A stretch of DNA of 24,386 bases from CAZLLE01 sp964560425 (GTDB lineage: Bacteria > Campylobacterota > Campylobacteria > Campylobacterales > QNZT01), in contig CAZLLE010000060.1 of assembly GCA_964560425.1 (NCBI GenBank), positions 1 to 24,386 of the forward strand, written 5' to 3'. Under the pieces are notes generated by a model, which was not told the origin of the DNA, ran no database searches, and saw nothing but the letters and a program-made list of their open reading frames with translations. Shown piece after piece: positions 1 through 8,450 of this stretch (position 1 is the first letter of the stretch; every line of letters begins with the position of its first letter). The translations under genes and the position numbers were made by a program.

Positions 1-54
1 TGGCAAGGGAATTAAAAAAATTAAGAATTGTCTTGACTTTTGGGATGGAATAAC

Positions 55-183
55 TTAAAAAAAAGTTTTTCTCGTTTCCATCCGTCCGAGACTGTGAAAG
101 AACTTTCTAAAAGCCTCTTCTATAGGAGAAAGGTTGAGATTTTGAAGATGACTTCTTAATACTGAATTTTGAAATAGAGACAC
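55..183 (-). pseudogene. Truncated N-terminus of a probable DNA methyltransferase / restriction-modification protein
   Basis: A 42-codon minus-strand ORF starts at a GTG (181-183) placed 5 bp after a consensus GAGGAG (189-194) and ends at a TAA at 55-57, right after a run of eight T on the coding strand. The product begins MSLFQNSVLRSHLQNLNLSP and continues IEEAFRKFF. That opening resembles the start of large Type IIG/BREX-type N6-adenine methyltransferase proteins, which often begin with a LFQ..VL..YL..L motif. The strong ribosome site suggests this was a real start. A one-base change in the poly-T run would extend the frame to the window edge. It could be a frameshifted gene, a slippery phase-variable gene, or simply a short ORF. 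Family assignment is from memory of the motif only. Confidence 0.35.
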
Positions 184-225
184 AAAAACTCCTCATGAGT
201 AAAAATATAAAATTAATTTATTATA

Positions 226-621
226 TCATAATGGCTTTTCTGATTTAGACTCTTTTTCTAAGGCTAATTTCTGTTTTTCTTTGACTTTTTTCCATATATC
301 ATTATCTCTACTATCTCCGTTTAGAGATAAGACTCTCTCTTGATATTTTGTCAATGATCTTTTAAAAATATTATCAAAAGAGGTGATATACTCCTCTTTT
401 TCAAGTTTGGCAATTAGCATAAATAACCCCCACAAAATATCACCTAGTTCATCTTCAAGATATGGGGAGTTTCCCTTTTTTATCTCCTCTTTTACTTCAT
501 GAACTTCTGAAATAATCTCATCCAATGCCCAATTAAGATCTAGAAACTCTTTTTCACCTCTTTTTAGATCGATTTCATGATTGTGTTTTGCTAGATTGAT
601 TAATTGTTCGATCTTTTCCAT
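226..621 (-). CDS. MazG-family nucleotide pyrophosphohydrolase
   Basis: A 131-residue all-helical protein with the MazG metal-binding signature: acidic residues E35, E39 and E42 in one helix, then E58-L-G-D61 in the next, matching the E..E...ExxD pattern. The family hydrolyses (d)NTPs to the monophosphate and pyrophosphate, cleaning nucleotide pools; single-domain forms act as dimers or tetramers. The length fits the short single-domain class rather than the tandem E. coli MazG. It lies 15 bp downstream of the protoglobin gene on the same strand, so the two are probably cotranscribed. The charged, lysine-rich tail after residue 105 is not part of the core fold. The family call is solid; the actual nucleotide substrate is unknown. 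Confidence 0.8.
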   Translation of the reverse strand: MEKIEQLINLAKHNHEIDLKRGEKEFLDLNWALDEIISEVHEVKEEIKKGNSPYLEDELGDILWGLFMLIAKLEKEEYITSFDNIFKRSLTKYQERVLSLNGDSRDNDIWKKVKEKQKLALEKESKSEKPL

Positions 622-636
622 ATTGAGCCTTTTTTA

Positions 637-1542
637 CTATTTTATAGTTGTTCTTTTCTTTGCACCTACAAGCCAATATGAGATAGCTAGACCAACAATT
701 ACAGCAGCAATAATCAATAGTTCTTCTCCTTTTTCTGAAGAGAGCGAATATATCAATATTTTTCTAATCAGTGCCGCCATAGCAAGCATAATAAATGCAC
801 CTATAGCAAATCCTTTACCTTGTAAATGGTTGATCTCTTCATGGATTAATTCTATAGAAGCCCATAGCACAAGTAGACTGCCTAAAACTGTTAATATCCC
901 TTTTTCTATTTTCATATTAGTAAAAAATAGTAGATAAATATCATAAATAAAAAGTCCTATTGCAAAAAATGCTACAAGTGCCAATGCACCTGCTAAAAAG
1001 TAGTTGACATATGAATTAAATTTTTTCAAGCCTGATAGAATATTTTTTTCTATTTTTGAAAGAGATAAAAACTTACCTAGCTCCTCTTCTCGATAAGAGC
1101 TTGTTAGTGCATCAAGATTCATATCAATTATCTTTTCAACAGCTTTTAACTCTTGTACATGATGGAGTTTATCTTTGAAGTTTTTTTCTATACTAGCAAG
1201 TATAAAAGTTCGGACATATGTAAATGCAGAGTTGACATAGTGGGTAGGCAAACCAATTTTTACATGGATTTCACCTATTTTGTATAGATACATAAAATAG
1301 GGCATATCATACTGCCCACAAAAAAGATGAATAAACCACTCTCTGATTTTTTTTCTATGGTAAGTGATAATATCTTTGTTTTTTAAAAATTGAGCAGTTT
1401 TACCAAAACCCCATATATAATCATAAAATCCATCTATAAATTCATCAGCAAGCTCCTCCATGCGAGGTTGAAGCCCTTTTAAAATTTGAGCCTCTTCATC
1501 AGTAAATTGGTAATGCTCTTTTAAACTTTTATAATTTTGCAT
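637..1542 (-). CDS. Protoglobin-domain protein fused to PsiE-like membrane domain
   Basis: 301 residues. Positions 1-160 form a protoglobin/globin-coupled-sensor domain: the block KIGEIHVKIGLP around H93 is the F-helix proximal-histidine signature of this family, so haem binding and sensing of O2, NO or CO is expected. Positions about 180-295 hold four hydrophobic segments (about 181-203, 214-232, 246-266, 272-293) with the pattern of the PsiE family, including an E-L-I-H-E-E stretch and a conserved IGAFIMLAMAALIRK loop/helix. The globin domain would face the cytoplasm, tethered to the inner membrane. There is no output domain such as GGDEF, kinase or MCP. Start: ATG with AGGGAA just upstream. 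It heads a minus-strand unit with the MazG gene. The role of PsiE is poorly known, so the output is unclear. Confidence 0.8.
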   Translation of the reverse strand: MQNYKSLKEHYQFTDEEAQILKGLQPRMEELADEFIDGFYDYIWGFGKTAQFLKNKDIITYHRKKIREWFIHLFCGQYDMPYFMYLYKIGEIHVKIGLPTHYVNSAFTYVRTFILASIEKNFKDKLHHVQELKAVEKIIDMNLDALTSSYREEELGKFLSLSKIEKNILSGLKKFNSYVNYFLAGALALVAFFAIGLFIYDIYLLFFTNMKIEKGILTVLGSLLVLWASIELIHEEINHLQGKGFAIGAFIMLAMAALIRKILIYSLSSEKGEELLIIAAVIVGLAISYWLVGAKKRTTIK

Positions 1543-1569
1543 AAAGATTCCCTATAAATGATTTTGATG

Positions 1570-1575
1570 ATTATA
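1570..1575 (-). promoter_or_regulatory. -10 box for the protoglobin-MazG unit
   Basis: Read on the minus strand this is a perfect TATAAT, 27 bp upstream of the ATG of the protoglobin gene. No good -35 is visible, which is usual for sigma-70 promoters in Campylobacterota. It forms a divergent pair with the greA promoter about 90 bp away. Confidence 0.55.
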
Positions 1576-1662
1576 TCATAAATACTAATACAAAAATAAC
1601 TTCATTATATTGTGAAATTATTATTGCGTTAGTAGTTAACACAAAAATTTTAATAAAAATGT

Positions 1663-1668
1663 TATAAT
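1663..1668 (+). promoter_or_regulatory. -10 box for the greA-argC-che run
   Basis: A perfect TATAAT 27 bp upstream of the greA ATG, preceded by A/T-rich tracts and no clear -35. It is the only obvious promoter before a six-gene plus-strand run with gaps of 10 bp or less. Confidence 0.6.
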
Positions 1669-1695
1669 TTTCCCAAAATAGGATTAGGAGAAGTA

Positions 1696-2181
1696 ATGGA
1701 TAAACAGCCTATTACAATTGAAGGTTATAAACTATTAGGGCAGGAGTTACATGAACTCAAAATGATAGAGAGACCAAAAACAGTTGAAGAGATTGATATT
1801 GCACGAAGTTATGGAGATCTAAAGGAGAATGCAGAGTATCATGCCGCACGAGATAAGCTTCGTTTTATTGAGAGACGAATGGCTGAACTTGGTGAGCTTT
1901 ATGATAGTGTTCAAGAGGTTGATCCCTCTCTTTTTAAGCATGATAGAGTGCGATTTGGTTCAACTGTAACAGTAGAAGATTTGGATACTGAAGAGGTCTC
2001 TACTTATACAATTGTTGGCACTTATGAGAGTAACCCAGATAAAGGATTTATCTCTATTATTTCACCTCTTGCACGACAACTGCTTGGGAAAGAGGAGGAT
2101 GATGAAGTGAGAGTAAAACTTCCACGAGGGGAGAGTGATTTGGCTATTGTTAATGTATGTTATAAAGAGATTATATTGTGA
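1696..2181 (+). CDS. greA: Transcription elongation factor GreA
   Basis: 161 residues, the usual length. The N-terminal coiled coil (about 1-75) carries the tip acidic motif D41-L-K-E44-N-A-E-Y, the residues that enter the RNA polymerase secondary channel and trigger cleavage of backtracked transcripts. The C-terminal FKBP-like domain (about 80-160) includes the V-x-F-G-S-T-V-T-V start and the ISPLA..LLGK segment typical of GreA. Translation starts at an ATG six bases after AGGAG. It is the first gene of the plus-strand run and its TGA overlaps the GTG start of argC, so the two are translationally coupled. Nothing unusual is seen. Confidence 0.96.
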   Translation: MDKQPITIEGYKLLGQELHELKMIERPKTVEEIDIARSYGDLKENAEYHAARDKLRFIERRMAELGELYDSVQEVDPSLFKHDRVRFGSTVTVEDLDTEEVSTYTIVGTYESNPDKGFISIISPLARQLLGKEEDDEVRVKLPRGESDLAIVNVCYKEIIL

Positions 2182-3185
2182 TAAATGTAGCAATTATTGG
2201 AGCTAGTGGCTATACGGGGCTAGAACTTCTAAAAATACTTATACCTCACCCACAATTTAATATTACATATATTGCTACTTCACAAGGTGGAGAGTCTCTT
2301 ACTAATATGCACCCATCATTAAAATCTATATATAAACAAAAGGTTGAAAAAGCAGATGCACTAGAGATATCAAAAGTGGCAGATTTGGCTTTTCTTGCAC
2401 TTCCTCACAAGGCATCTATGGGATTTGCAAAAGAGTTATTGGCTCTTGATATAAAAGTAGTTGATTTATCCGCAGATTATAGATTAGAGTTAGATACTTA
2501 TGAAAAATATTATTGTCCTCATGAGGATAAAGATAATCTTGTTAATAGTGTATATGGACTGCCTGAACTATATAGAGAAGATATCAAAAAAACCTCTCTT
2601 GTAGCAAATCCTGGATGTTATCCTACTGCTTCTATTTTGGGGATTTTACCATTTGCAAAATATATCAATGAAGATTTTCCTATTTTTATTGATGCCAAAA
2701 GTGGAGTAAGTGGTGCTGGTAAAAAGTGCAATGATAATACACATTTTGTATCTATCAATGAAAATATTTTTGCTTATGCTCCTCTTTCACACCGTCATGA
2801 ACCTGAAATTGTAGAAAAATTAAAAGATAAAAGTGGCAAAATATTTGATATTAATTTTGTTCCTCATCTAATACCTGCTACTCGTGGAGAGATGATTGAT
2901 GCTTATGCTTTGATTAATGAAGAGATTGATCCTATTGAAGTATTAAAAGAGTATTACAAAGATGAACCATTTATTCGAATTTTTGATACTCCTGTGGATA
3001 TTAAATCATGTTCAGGTACAAATTTTTGTGATATTTTTGCCAAAAGAAAAGGTAAAAAGCTCTATATTTGTAGTGTTGTAGATAATATTTTAAGGGGGGC
3101 ATCTTCACAAGCTGTTGCAAATGCAAATTTGATGTGTGGCTTTGAAGAGTCTTTGGGATTGCCTACTATTGCTTATGCTCCATGA
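2178..3185 (+). CDS. argC: N-acetyl-gamma-glutamyl-phosphate reductase
   Basis: 335 residues. Catalyses NADPH-dependent reduction of N-acetylglutamyl-phosphate to the semialdehyde in arginine biosynthesis, in the cytoplasm. The Rossmann motif GASGYTGLELL is at 8-18, the catalytic cysteine C147 sits in the family motif ANPGCYPT, and the catalytic histidine region LSHRHEPEI follows at about 203-211. Length and motifs are complete. The start is GTG, sharing bases with the greA stop codon (GTGA), and the 3' end overlaps the next gene through ATGA. No other arginine genes are nearby; scattered arg genes are common in this phylum. Confidence 0.95.
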   Translation: MINVAIIGASGYTGLELLKILIPHPQFNITYIATSQGGESLTNMHPSLKSIYKQKVEKADALEISKVADLAFLALPHKASMGFAKELLALDIKVVDLSADYRLELDTYEKYYCPHEDKDNLVNSVYGLPELYREDIKKTSLVANPGCYPTASILGILPFAKYINEDFPIFIDAKSGVSGAGKKCNDNTHFVSINENIFAYAPLSHRHEPEIVEKLKDKSGKIFDINFVPHLIPATRGEMIDAYALINEEIDPIEVLKEYYKDEPFIRIFDTPVDIKSCSGTNFCDIFAKRKGKKLYICSVVDNILRGASSQAVANANLMCGFEESLGLPTIAYAP

Positions 3186-3901
3186 TAGAGATTTTAAAGG
3201 GTGCAGTTTTTATAGCTGATGCACATGAGGGGCAGACAAGAGGAAATTTCTATAAATTTCTATCAAAGATAGAGAAAAAAGAGATTTTTACTCCTCAACT
3301 GATATTTATGGGAGATATGTTTGATCTTTTGATAGATCAAATCTCCCATACCAAAAAATTAAATCAAAAAACAGTAGATATTATAAATAGATTATCAAAA
3401 GATATAGAGATTATATATTTAGAAGGTAATCATGACTTCTCTATTGGAAATACTTTTCCACATTGCAAAGTTTTTCCAATAGAAAAACAACCTCTAAAAT
3501 GTAACTTTGCAAATAAAACTATTTTACTCTCTCATGGTGATATTTATCAAGATAAGGGATATCAAAGATATACCAAATTTATTAGAAATTCTACTGTTCT
3601 TGGCATATTAAATGTCATCAATATTTTGACTCTCAACTCAATTTCAAAACTTATAATTTATAAACAAAATAGCAAAAAAATGTGCAATAAAAGAGAGGTC
3701 TTTCATAAGATTAAAAGAAAATCTAAAATTTACGATATAGAGAATAGTAGATTCGATTTTATCTGTGAAGGTCACTATCACCAGCATATAGAGCATACCT
3801 TGGACAATTATAAATATAGGGTGTTTCAATCCTTTGCATGTGATGGTAGCTATTTTCAAATAGACTTTCAAGGAGAAATCGTTTTCAAACAAATAACCTA
3901 A
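3182..3901 (+). CDS. LpxH-like metallophosphoesterase (UDP-2,3-diacylglucosamine hydrolase family)
   Basis: 239 residues with all five calcineurin-type metal motifs: D13-A-H15, G44-D45-M-F-D48, G82-N83-H84-D85, S117-H118-G-D120 and G197-H198-Y-H200. Spacing and the L-x-G-N-H-D-F block match the LpxH branch, which releases UMP from UDP-2,3-diacylglucosamine to make lipid X in lipid A synthesis at the inner face of the cytoplasmic membrane. The middle part (about 125-185) is basic and helical, as in the LpxH membrane-binding insertion, and contains hydrophobic segment 138-160. It overlaps argC by 4 bp. A different phosphoesterase substrate cannot be excluded, because LpxH-like paralogues occur in this phylum, so no symbol is given. 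Confidence 0.75.
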   Translation: MIEILKGAVFIADAHEGQTRGNFYKFLSKIEKKEIFTPQLIFMGDMFDLLIDQISHTKKLNQKTVDIINRLSKDIEIIYLEGNHDFSIGNTFPHCKVFPIEKQPLKCNFANKTILLSHGDIYQDKGYQRYTKFIRNSTVLGILNVINILTLNSISKLIIYKQNSKKMCNKREVFHKIKRKSKIYDIENSRFDFICEGHYHQHIEHTLDNYKYRVFQSFACDGSYFQIDFQGEIVFKQIT

Positions 3902-3910
3902 GGGGATAGT

Positions 3911-4873
3911 ATGAATGACGATAATATCTTAAAAGTCGGCTCTAATGAGATGGAACTAGTAGATTTTAGACTTTTGAGAGAAAAAGATGGGGTAGTTTAT
4001 GAGGGAATATATGGCGTAAATGTCTCAAAGGTTAGAGAGATTATTAAAATCCCAAAACTTACTGAACTTCCTGGTACTCCAGAATTTATTGATGGTATTT
4101 TTGATCTTCGTGGCGTTGTGATTCCTGTTATTAACTTGGCAAAATGGATGAATATCACACCACCAAAAGATATACAGCTTAGAGTTGTTATCACAGAATT
4201 TAATAATACAATGATCGGATTTGCTGTTCATGAAGCAAGAAGAATCAGAAGAATAAATTGGAAAGATATAGAACCCGCAACATTTACCTCTTCAACTAAT
4301 AGTACTTTTGATAAAACAAAAATTACAGGAGTTACTAAACTAAGTGATGATGAAGTTCTCCTTATCCTAGATTTAGAGAGTATTATTGAAGAGCTTGGAT
4401 TTTATACTCCAAATACAGAGCTTCAAAATGGGGAAATTGAACAATTTAATGGCACAGTACTTATTTTAGATGATAGTCCAACAGCTCTAAAAATTGTAAA
4501 AAATGCAGCTGAAAAAATGGGCTTTCATGTGGTAGAAGCGACAAATGGGGTACAAGGACTCGAAAAATTAGAAGATCTACACAAAATGTTTGGTAATCAG
4601 ATAGAACAAGAGTTGAAAATTATTATATCTGATGTAGAGATGCCTCAAATGGATGGTTTTCATTTTGCTTCAAATATCAAAAAAGATGTTAGATTCAAAA
4701 ATATTCCTCTACTTTTCAACTCATCTATAAGTGATCATTTTAGTGAAATTAGAGGTAAAGAGGCTGGAGCAGATGCTTATTTGACAAAGTTTAATGCTGA
4801 AAGTTTTTATAAAGAAGTGGCTCATGCTATTCGTAATCATAAAACTATAGCTGCTGCGGCAGTTATAGCTTAG
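3911..4873 (+). CDS. cheV: Chemotaxis coupling protein CheV (CheW + receiver)
   Basis: 320 residues in two domains. Residues about 17-165 are a CheW-like domain with the P-G-T-P-E-F-I-D-G-I-F-D-L-R-G core, linking receptors to CheA. Residues about 182-312 are a response-regulator receiver with acidic pair D187/D188, phospho-acceptor D241 in SDVEMPQMDG, the serine pair near 271-272 and conserved K293. CheV acts at the receptor array, and phosphorylation is thought to tune coupling or drain phosphate from CheA. AGGGGA at 3901-3906 sets the start. Gene order cheV-cheA-cheW, with a 10-bp gap to cheA, is the standard Campylobacterota arrangement. In the phosphorylation loop the residues after K293 are F-N rather than the common K-P. 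Confidence 0.93.
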   Translation: MNDDNILKVGSNEMELVDFRLLREKDGVVYEGIYGVNVSKVREIIKIPKLTELPGTPEFIDGIFDLRGVVIPVINLAKWMNITPPKDIQLRVVITEFNNTMIGFAVHEARRIRRINWKDIEPATFTSSTNSTFDKTKITGVTKLSDDEVLLILDLESIIEELGFYTPNTELQNGEIEQFNGTVLILDDSPTALKIVKNAAEKMGFHVVEATNGVQGLEKLEDLHKMFGNQIEQELKIIISDVEMPQMDGFHFASNIKKDVRFKNIPLLFNSSISDHFSEIRGKEAGADAYLTKFNAESFYKEVAHAIRNHKTIAAAAVIA

Positions 4874-4883
4874 GAGAAATTAA

Positions 4884-7238
4884 ATGGAAGATTTACAAGA
4901 AATAATAGAAGATTTTCTCGTAGAGGCATTTGAACTTATTGAACAGATGGATCAAGATTTGGTAGAACTTGAACATCAGCCCGAAGATTTGGAGTTATTA
5001 AATAGTATATTTAGAGTTGCTCATACTGTAAAAGGTTCTAGCTCATTTTTGAATTTTGATATTCTTACAGAGTTGACTCACCATATGGAAGATGTTCTTA
5101 ACAAAGCTAGAAAAAGTGAGCTTGTTCTTAACTCTGACATTATGGATATTATTTTAGAGTCTGTAGATATGATGAAGGGGCTTTTGGAGTGTATTAGAGA
5201 GAGTGGAACTGATACAAGTTGTGGTATTGAGATATCAAATATATGTACTAGACTTGATGCAGTTTCAAAAGGTGAATCACCTGTAGATGTAGAAGTAAAA
5301 TCTGAACCTGAACCAGTTGTAGAATCAGAACCTGAGCCTACACCTGAACCAGAAGAAGAGATAGATTATTCTCAAATGAGTGATGCGGATGTAGAAGCGG
5401 AAATAGAGAGACTTCTTCAACAAAAAAGAGAAGAGAAAGAGCAAAAAAAAGCTAAAAAAGAGAAAGAAAAAGAGGATTCTCCAACTCCCGTAGAAAAAGC
5501 AGAAGAGAAGAGAGAATCTGTACCTCAACAAGTAGTGCAAACTCCAACACCACCTCAAGCAAATAAGCCAAAAGTAGCTCCAGCTGCCACAAAAAAAGTA
5601 GCTTCAGCTCCAGAACAGACTATTAGAGTAGAAGTTAAAAGACTTGATCATCTTATGAATCTTATTGGTGAATTGGTGCTTGGTAAAAATAGACTTCTCA
5701 AAATTTATGATGATGTTGAAGAGAGATATGATGGTGAAAAGTTTTTAGAAGAGTTAAATCAAGTAGTATCTTCTGTATCTATGGTCACAACTGATCTGCA
5801 AATTGCAGTTATGAAGACAAGAATGTTGCCAGTATCAAAAGTTTTTAATAGATTTCCAAGACTTGTCCGTGATCTATCTCGTGATCTAAGTAAAGATATT
5901 GAACTTATTATGCAAGGTGAAGAGACAGAGCTTGATAAATCTATTGTTGAGGAGATTGGCGATCCTTTGGTTCATATGATTAGAAATTCATGTGATCATG
6001 GTATTGAAACTCCAGATATAAGAAAAGAGGCAGGTAAAAGTTCAAAAGGTACTGTTAATCTTAAAGCATACAATGAGGGAAATCAGATTGTTATAGAGAT
6101 TAAAGATGATGGTGCTGGTATGGATGCAGATTTTCTGAAGATGAAAGCGATGGAGAAGGGCGTTATTACAGAACAAGAAGCGGGTCAACTTAGTGACAAA
6201 GAGGCTTATGCTCTTATCTTCAAACCGGGATTCTCTACTGCCAAAAATGTTACCAATGTTTCAGGAAGAGGTGTTGGTATGGATGTTGTAAAAACAAACA
6301 TAGAAAAACTTAATGGTATTATTGATATTGATAGTGAGCTTGGTGTTGGTTCTACATTTAAACTCAAAATCCCTCTTACTCTTGCGATTATGCAAGCTCT
6401 TTTGGTATCTGCACAAGAGGAGTATTTTGCTATTCCTCTATCATCAGTATTGGAGACTGTAAGAATCAATATTGATGAGGTTTATACAATAGAAGGTAAA
6501 AATGTACTTAAATTGAGAGATGAAGTACTCTCTCTTGTTCGTCTTTCTGATATGTTTGGAGTAGAACAAGTATTTGATAGTGGTACACATAATTATGTAG
6601 TTATTATTGGTGTAGCTGAGAGTAAACTAGGTATTATTGTAGATGGTTTAGTAGGACAAGAAGAGGTTGTTATCAAATCTATGGGAGATTATCTTCAAGG
6701 TATCAATGGTATTGCAGGTGCTACAATTAGAGGTGATGGTGGTGTAACGCTTATTACTGATGTCGCTGCACTGATGCACATCGCAAAAGATATCAAAGTT
6801 GATCTAACAGCACAAAATACAGCTATGCAACAATCTCAAAAAAATAGTAGAAGTGACTATAATGTAATGATTATAGATGATAGTAAAACAGATAGAACTA
6901 TTATGAAAAAAGCACTCTCTCCTCTAGGTATAACTCTAACTGAAGCTACAAATGGAGTAGAAGCACTCAATATATTAAAAGCAGGAGATATTATCTTTGA
7001 TGCTCTGCTTGTAGATATTGAGATGCCACAAATGGATGGATATACTCTAGCTAGTGAAATTAGAAAATATTCCAAATATCGAAATTTACCGCTACTTGCT
7101 GTAACTTCAAGAACTTCAAAATCAGATAGATTAAGAGGTGTTGAGGTAGGAATGACAGAGTATATTACAAAACCTTATTCGGCAGAGTATCTAATGAATG
7201 CTGTAAGTAAAAATATTAAATTACCAGTGGAGGCATAA
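4884..7238 (+). CDS. cheA: Chemotaxis histidine kinase CheA with C-terminal receiver (CheAY)
   Basis: 784 residues. The HPt domain (about 1-105) carries phospho-histidine H47 in RVAHTVKGSS. A long charged linker (about 128-245) rich in P, E and K replaces a recognisable CheY-binding P2 domain. Dimerisation domain about 247-315; ATPase domain about 340-500 with N-box N368, G1 motif D408-D-G-A-G and G2 motif GRGVGMD near 461-467; CheW-like regulatory domain about 503-645; receiver about 659-780 with D711 and K763. It phosphorylates CheY and CheB, and its own receiver may act as a phosphate sink as proposed for CheAY of this phylum. It is preceded by AGGAGA at 4872-4877. All catalytic motifs are intact. 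Confidence 0.95.
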   Translation: MEDLQEIIEDFLVEAFELIEQMDQDLVELEHQPEDLELLNSIFRVAHTVKGSSSFLNFDILTELTHHMEDVLNKARKSELVLNSDIMDIILESVDMMKGLLECIRESGTDTSCGIEISNICTRLDAVSKGESPVDVEVKSEPEPVVESEPEPTPEPEEEIDYSQMSDADVEAEIERLLQQKREEKEQKKAKKEKEKEDSPTPVEKAEEKRESVPQQVVQTPTPPQANKPKVAPAATKKVASAPEQTIRVEVKRLDHLMNLIGELVLGKNRLLKIYDDVEERYDGEKFLEELNQVVSSVSMVTTDLQIAVMKTRMLPVSKVFNRFPRLVRDLSRDLSKDIELIMQGEETELDKSIVEEIGDPLVHMIRNSCDHGIETPDIRKEAGKSSKGTVNLKAYNEGNQIVIEIKDDGAGMDADFLKMKAMEKGVITEQEAGQLSDKEAYALIFKPGFSTAKNVTNVSGRGVGMDVVKTNIEKLNGIIDIDSELGVGSTFKLKIPLTLAIMQALLVSAQEEYFAIPLSSVLETVRINIDEVYTIEGKNVLKLRDEVLSLVRLSDMFGVEQVFDSGTHNYVVIIGVAESKLGIIVDGLVGQEEVVIKSMGDYLQGINGIAGATIRGDGGVTLITDVAALMHIAKDIKVDLTAQNTAMQQSQKNSRSDYNVMIIDDSKTDRTIMKKALSPLGITLTEATNGVEALNILKAGDIIFDALLVDIEMPQMDGYTLASEIRKYSKYRNLPLLAVTSRTSKSDRLRGVEVGMTEYITKPYSAEYLMNAVSKNIKLPVEA

Positions 7239-7240
7239 TC

Positions 7241-7747
7241 ATGAGTGGTCAATTAAATCAAGTCTTAGAGAAACAAAAAGAGCAAATCCAAAATGGTGAT
7301 TCTCCGCTACATGAGGAGAGTGAAGATATAATGCAACTTGTAGGTTTCATTGTAGGAAATGAAGAGTATGCAATTCCAATCTTGGCAATTCAAGAGATTA
7401 TTAAACCAATAGTATATACAAGAGTTCCAAGTACTCCAGAGTATGTTCTTGGCGTATTTAATCTAAGAGGTAATGTTTTGCCATTAATTGATCTTAGAAG
7501 TAAATTTCATCTAAGATCACAAAATGAGACAGCAGATACAAGATATATAGTTATGAAAGATGGTGAGAATGTTGCTGGTTTTGTAATTGATAAGCTTACT
7601 GAAGCAATTAGACTAAAAACATCTGAAGTAGACCTAGCACCAGAGACAATACGAAAAGAGAAGGGGATGATAGCAGGAATTGGAAAGAGAAAAAACTCTA
7701 TTTTAACAATTTTGAAAGTCGATCAACTCTTAAAAAGAGATTTTTAG
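7241..7747 (+). CDS. cheW: Chemotaxis coupling protein CheW
   Basis: 168 residues. A single CheW domain from about residue 28, with the hallmark P-S-T-P-E-Y-V-L-G-V-F-N-L-R-G-N segment, connecting chemoreceptors to CheA at the polar array. The first 25 or so residues are a polar, Q/E/K-rich extension. The start ATG lies 2 bp after the cheA stop, with GGAGG at 7228-7232. It ends the plus-strand run and meets the minus-strand kinase-like gene head-on with only 13 bp between them. Confidence 0.95.
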   Translation: MSGQLNQVLEKQKEQIQNGDSPLHEESEDIMQLVGFIVGNEEYAIPILAIQEIIKPIVYTRVPSTPEYVLGVFNLRGNVLPLIDLRSKFHLRSQNETADTRYIVMKDGENVAGFVIDKLTEAIRLKTSEVDLAPETIRKEKGMIAGIGKRKNSILTILKVDQLLKRDF

Positions 7748-7760
7748 AAAAGTCTGTTTT

Positions 7761-8450
7761 TTAATCCAAAATAAGAGGTAACTCTATTCTAATCCAATCT
7801 GTAGAGCTATATAGTGATACAGATGCCTCTTTGGCTATAGGTAAAATATCTTCAGATTTTAAACTAAAATTTAGAGATTTAAAAGTAATACAGACTATAG
7901 GGTATCTCTTTTTATTTATAATAATTGTCTCTCCAAGTTTAAAATATACCTTTATTTCTAGATCTTGAACAGTTTGAAATTTATAAAAAATAGAGTTTAA
8001 AAGTTTTAGAAATTTATCAACCTTAACCTTGACTTCGGGGATAGATGGATCAAAAACTTCTGTAATTTTTACACTTTCAAAAGGTAATGAAGAGTTTTCT
8101 GAAAGTTTTAGAATAGTAAAAAGATTTACAACTTGCATATCTTTACCAAGTATCATTTCAGAACTATCAAAAACCTCTTTGTATAATCTAATGCCAATAT
8201 GCTCTTCATCTATATAGCCAACTAAAATTGCATAAAAAGATAGTCTTCCATATTGTAGAGATATATAAGTTTTTTTGAATCCAAAACTAATAGGGGCATG
8301 AGAGAGTACTAAATCATAAATATCTTTTACAGAGACAAAAGATAGTAAAAATTCTGCCTCTTTATTATATTTGACTAAAGAACCACTACTATCATAATAG
8401 ATAAAAGGGTTAAGATCATTTTCCATAAGCTCTTCATAAAATTTATGCAT
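7761..8450 (-). CDS. PAS-like protein with degenerate histidine-kinase-like C-terminus
   Basis: 229 residues, not firmly recognised. Residues about 10-95 read like a small PAS sensor (NPFIYYDSSGSLVKYN followed by alternating hydrophobic strands). Residues about 105-228 look like a decayed kinase ATPase fold: a helix LLNSIFYKF where the N-box should be, strand pairs, and a C-terminal W-I-R-I-E-L-P-L-I that matches the usual last strand of HATPase domains. There is no phospho-accepting H-box histidine in context and no DxGxG or GxG lid, so kinase activity is unlikely. It overlaps the upstream regulator gene by 8 bp (ATGCATAA), so the two are coupled and probably work as a pair. A role as a non-catalytic partner of the regulator is inference. 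Confidence 0.55.
   Translation of the reverse strand: MHKFYEELMENDLNPFIYYDSSGSLVKYNKEAEFLLSFVSVKDIYDLVLSHAPISFGFKKTYISLQYGRLSFYAILVGYIDEEHIGIRLYKEVFDSSEMILGKDMQVVNLFTILKLSENSSLPFESVKITEVFDPSIPEVKVKVDKFLKLLNSIFYKFQTVQDLEIKVYFKLGETIIINKKRYPIVCITFKSLNFSLKSEDILPIAKEASVSLYSSTDWIRIELPLILD

Noticed and set aside
581..937. Plus-strand open frame of 118 codons across the protoglobin and MazG genes
   Set aside because: It is antisense to the PsiE-like helices (hydrophobic antisense artefact) and spans the gap between two well-supported minus-strand genes.
7736..7772. Possible terminator between cheW and the convergent kinase-like gene
   Set aside because: Only a weak A/T stem with mismatches and a short T-run are visible; the gap is 13 bp and no convincing hairpin exists.
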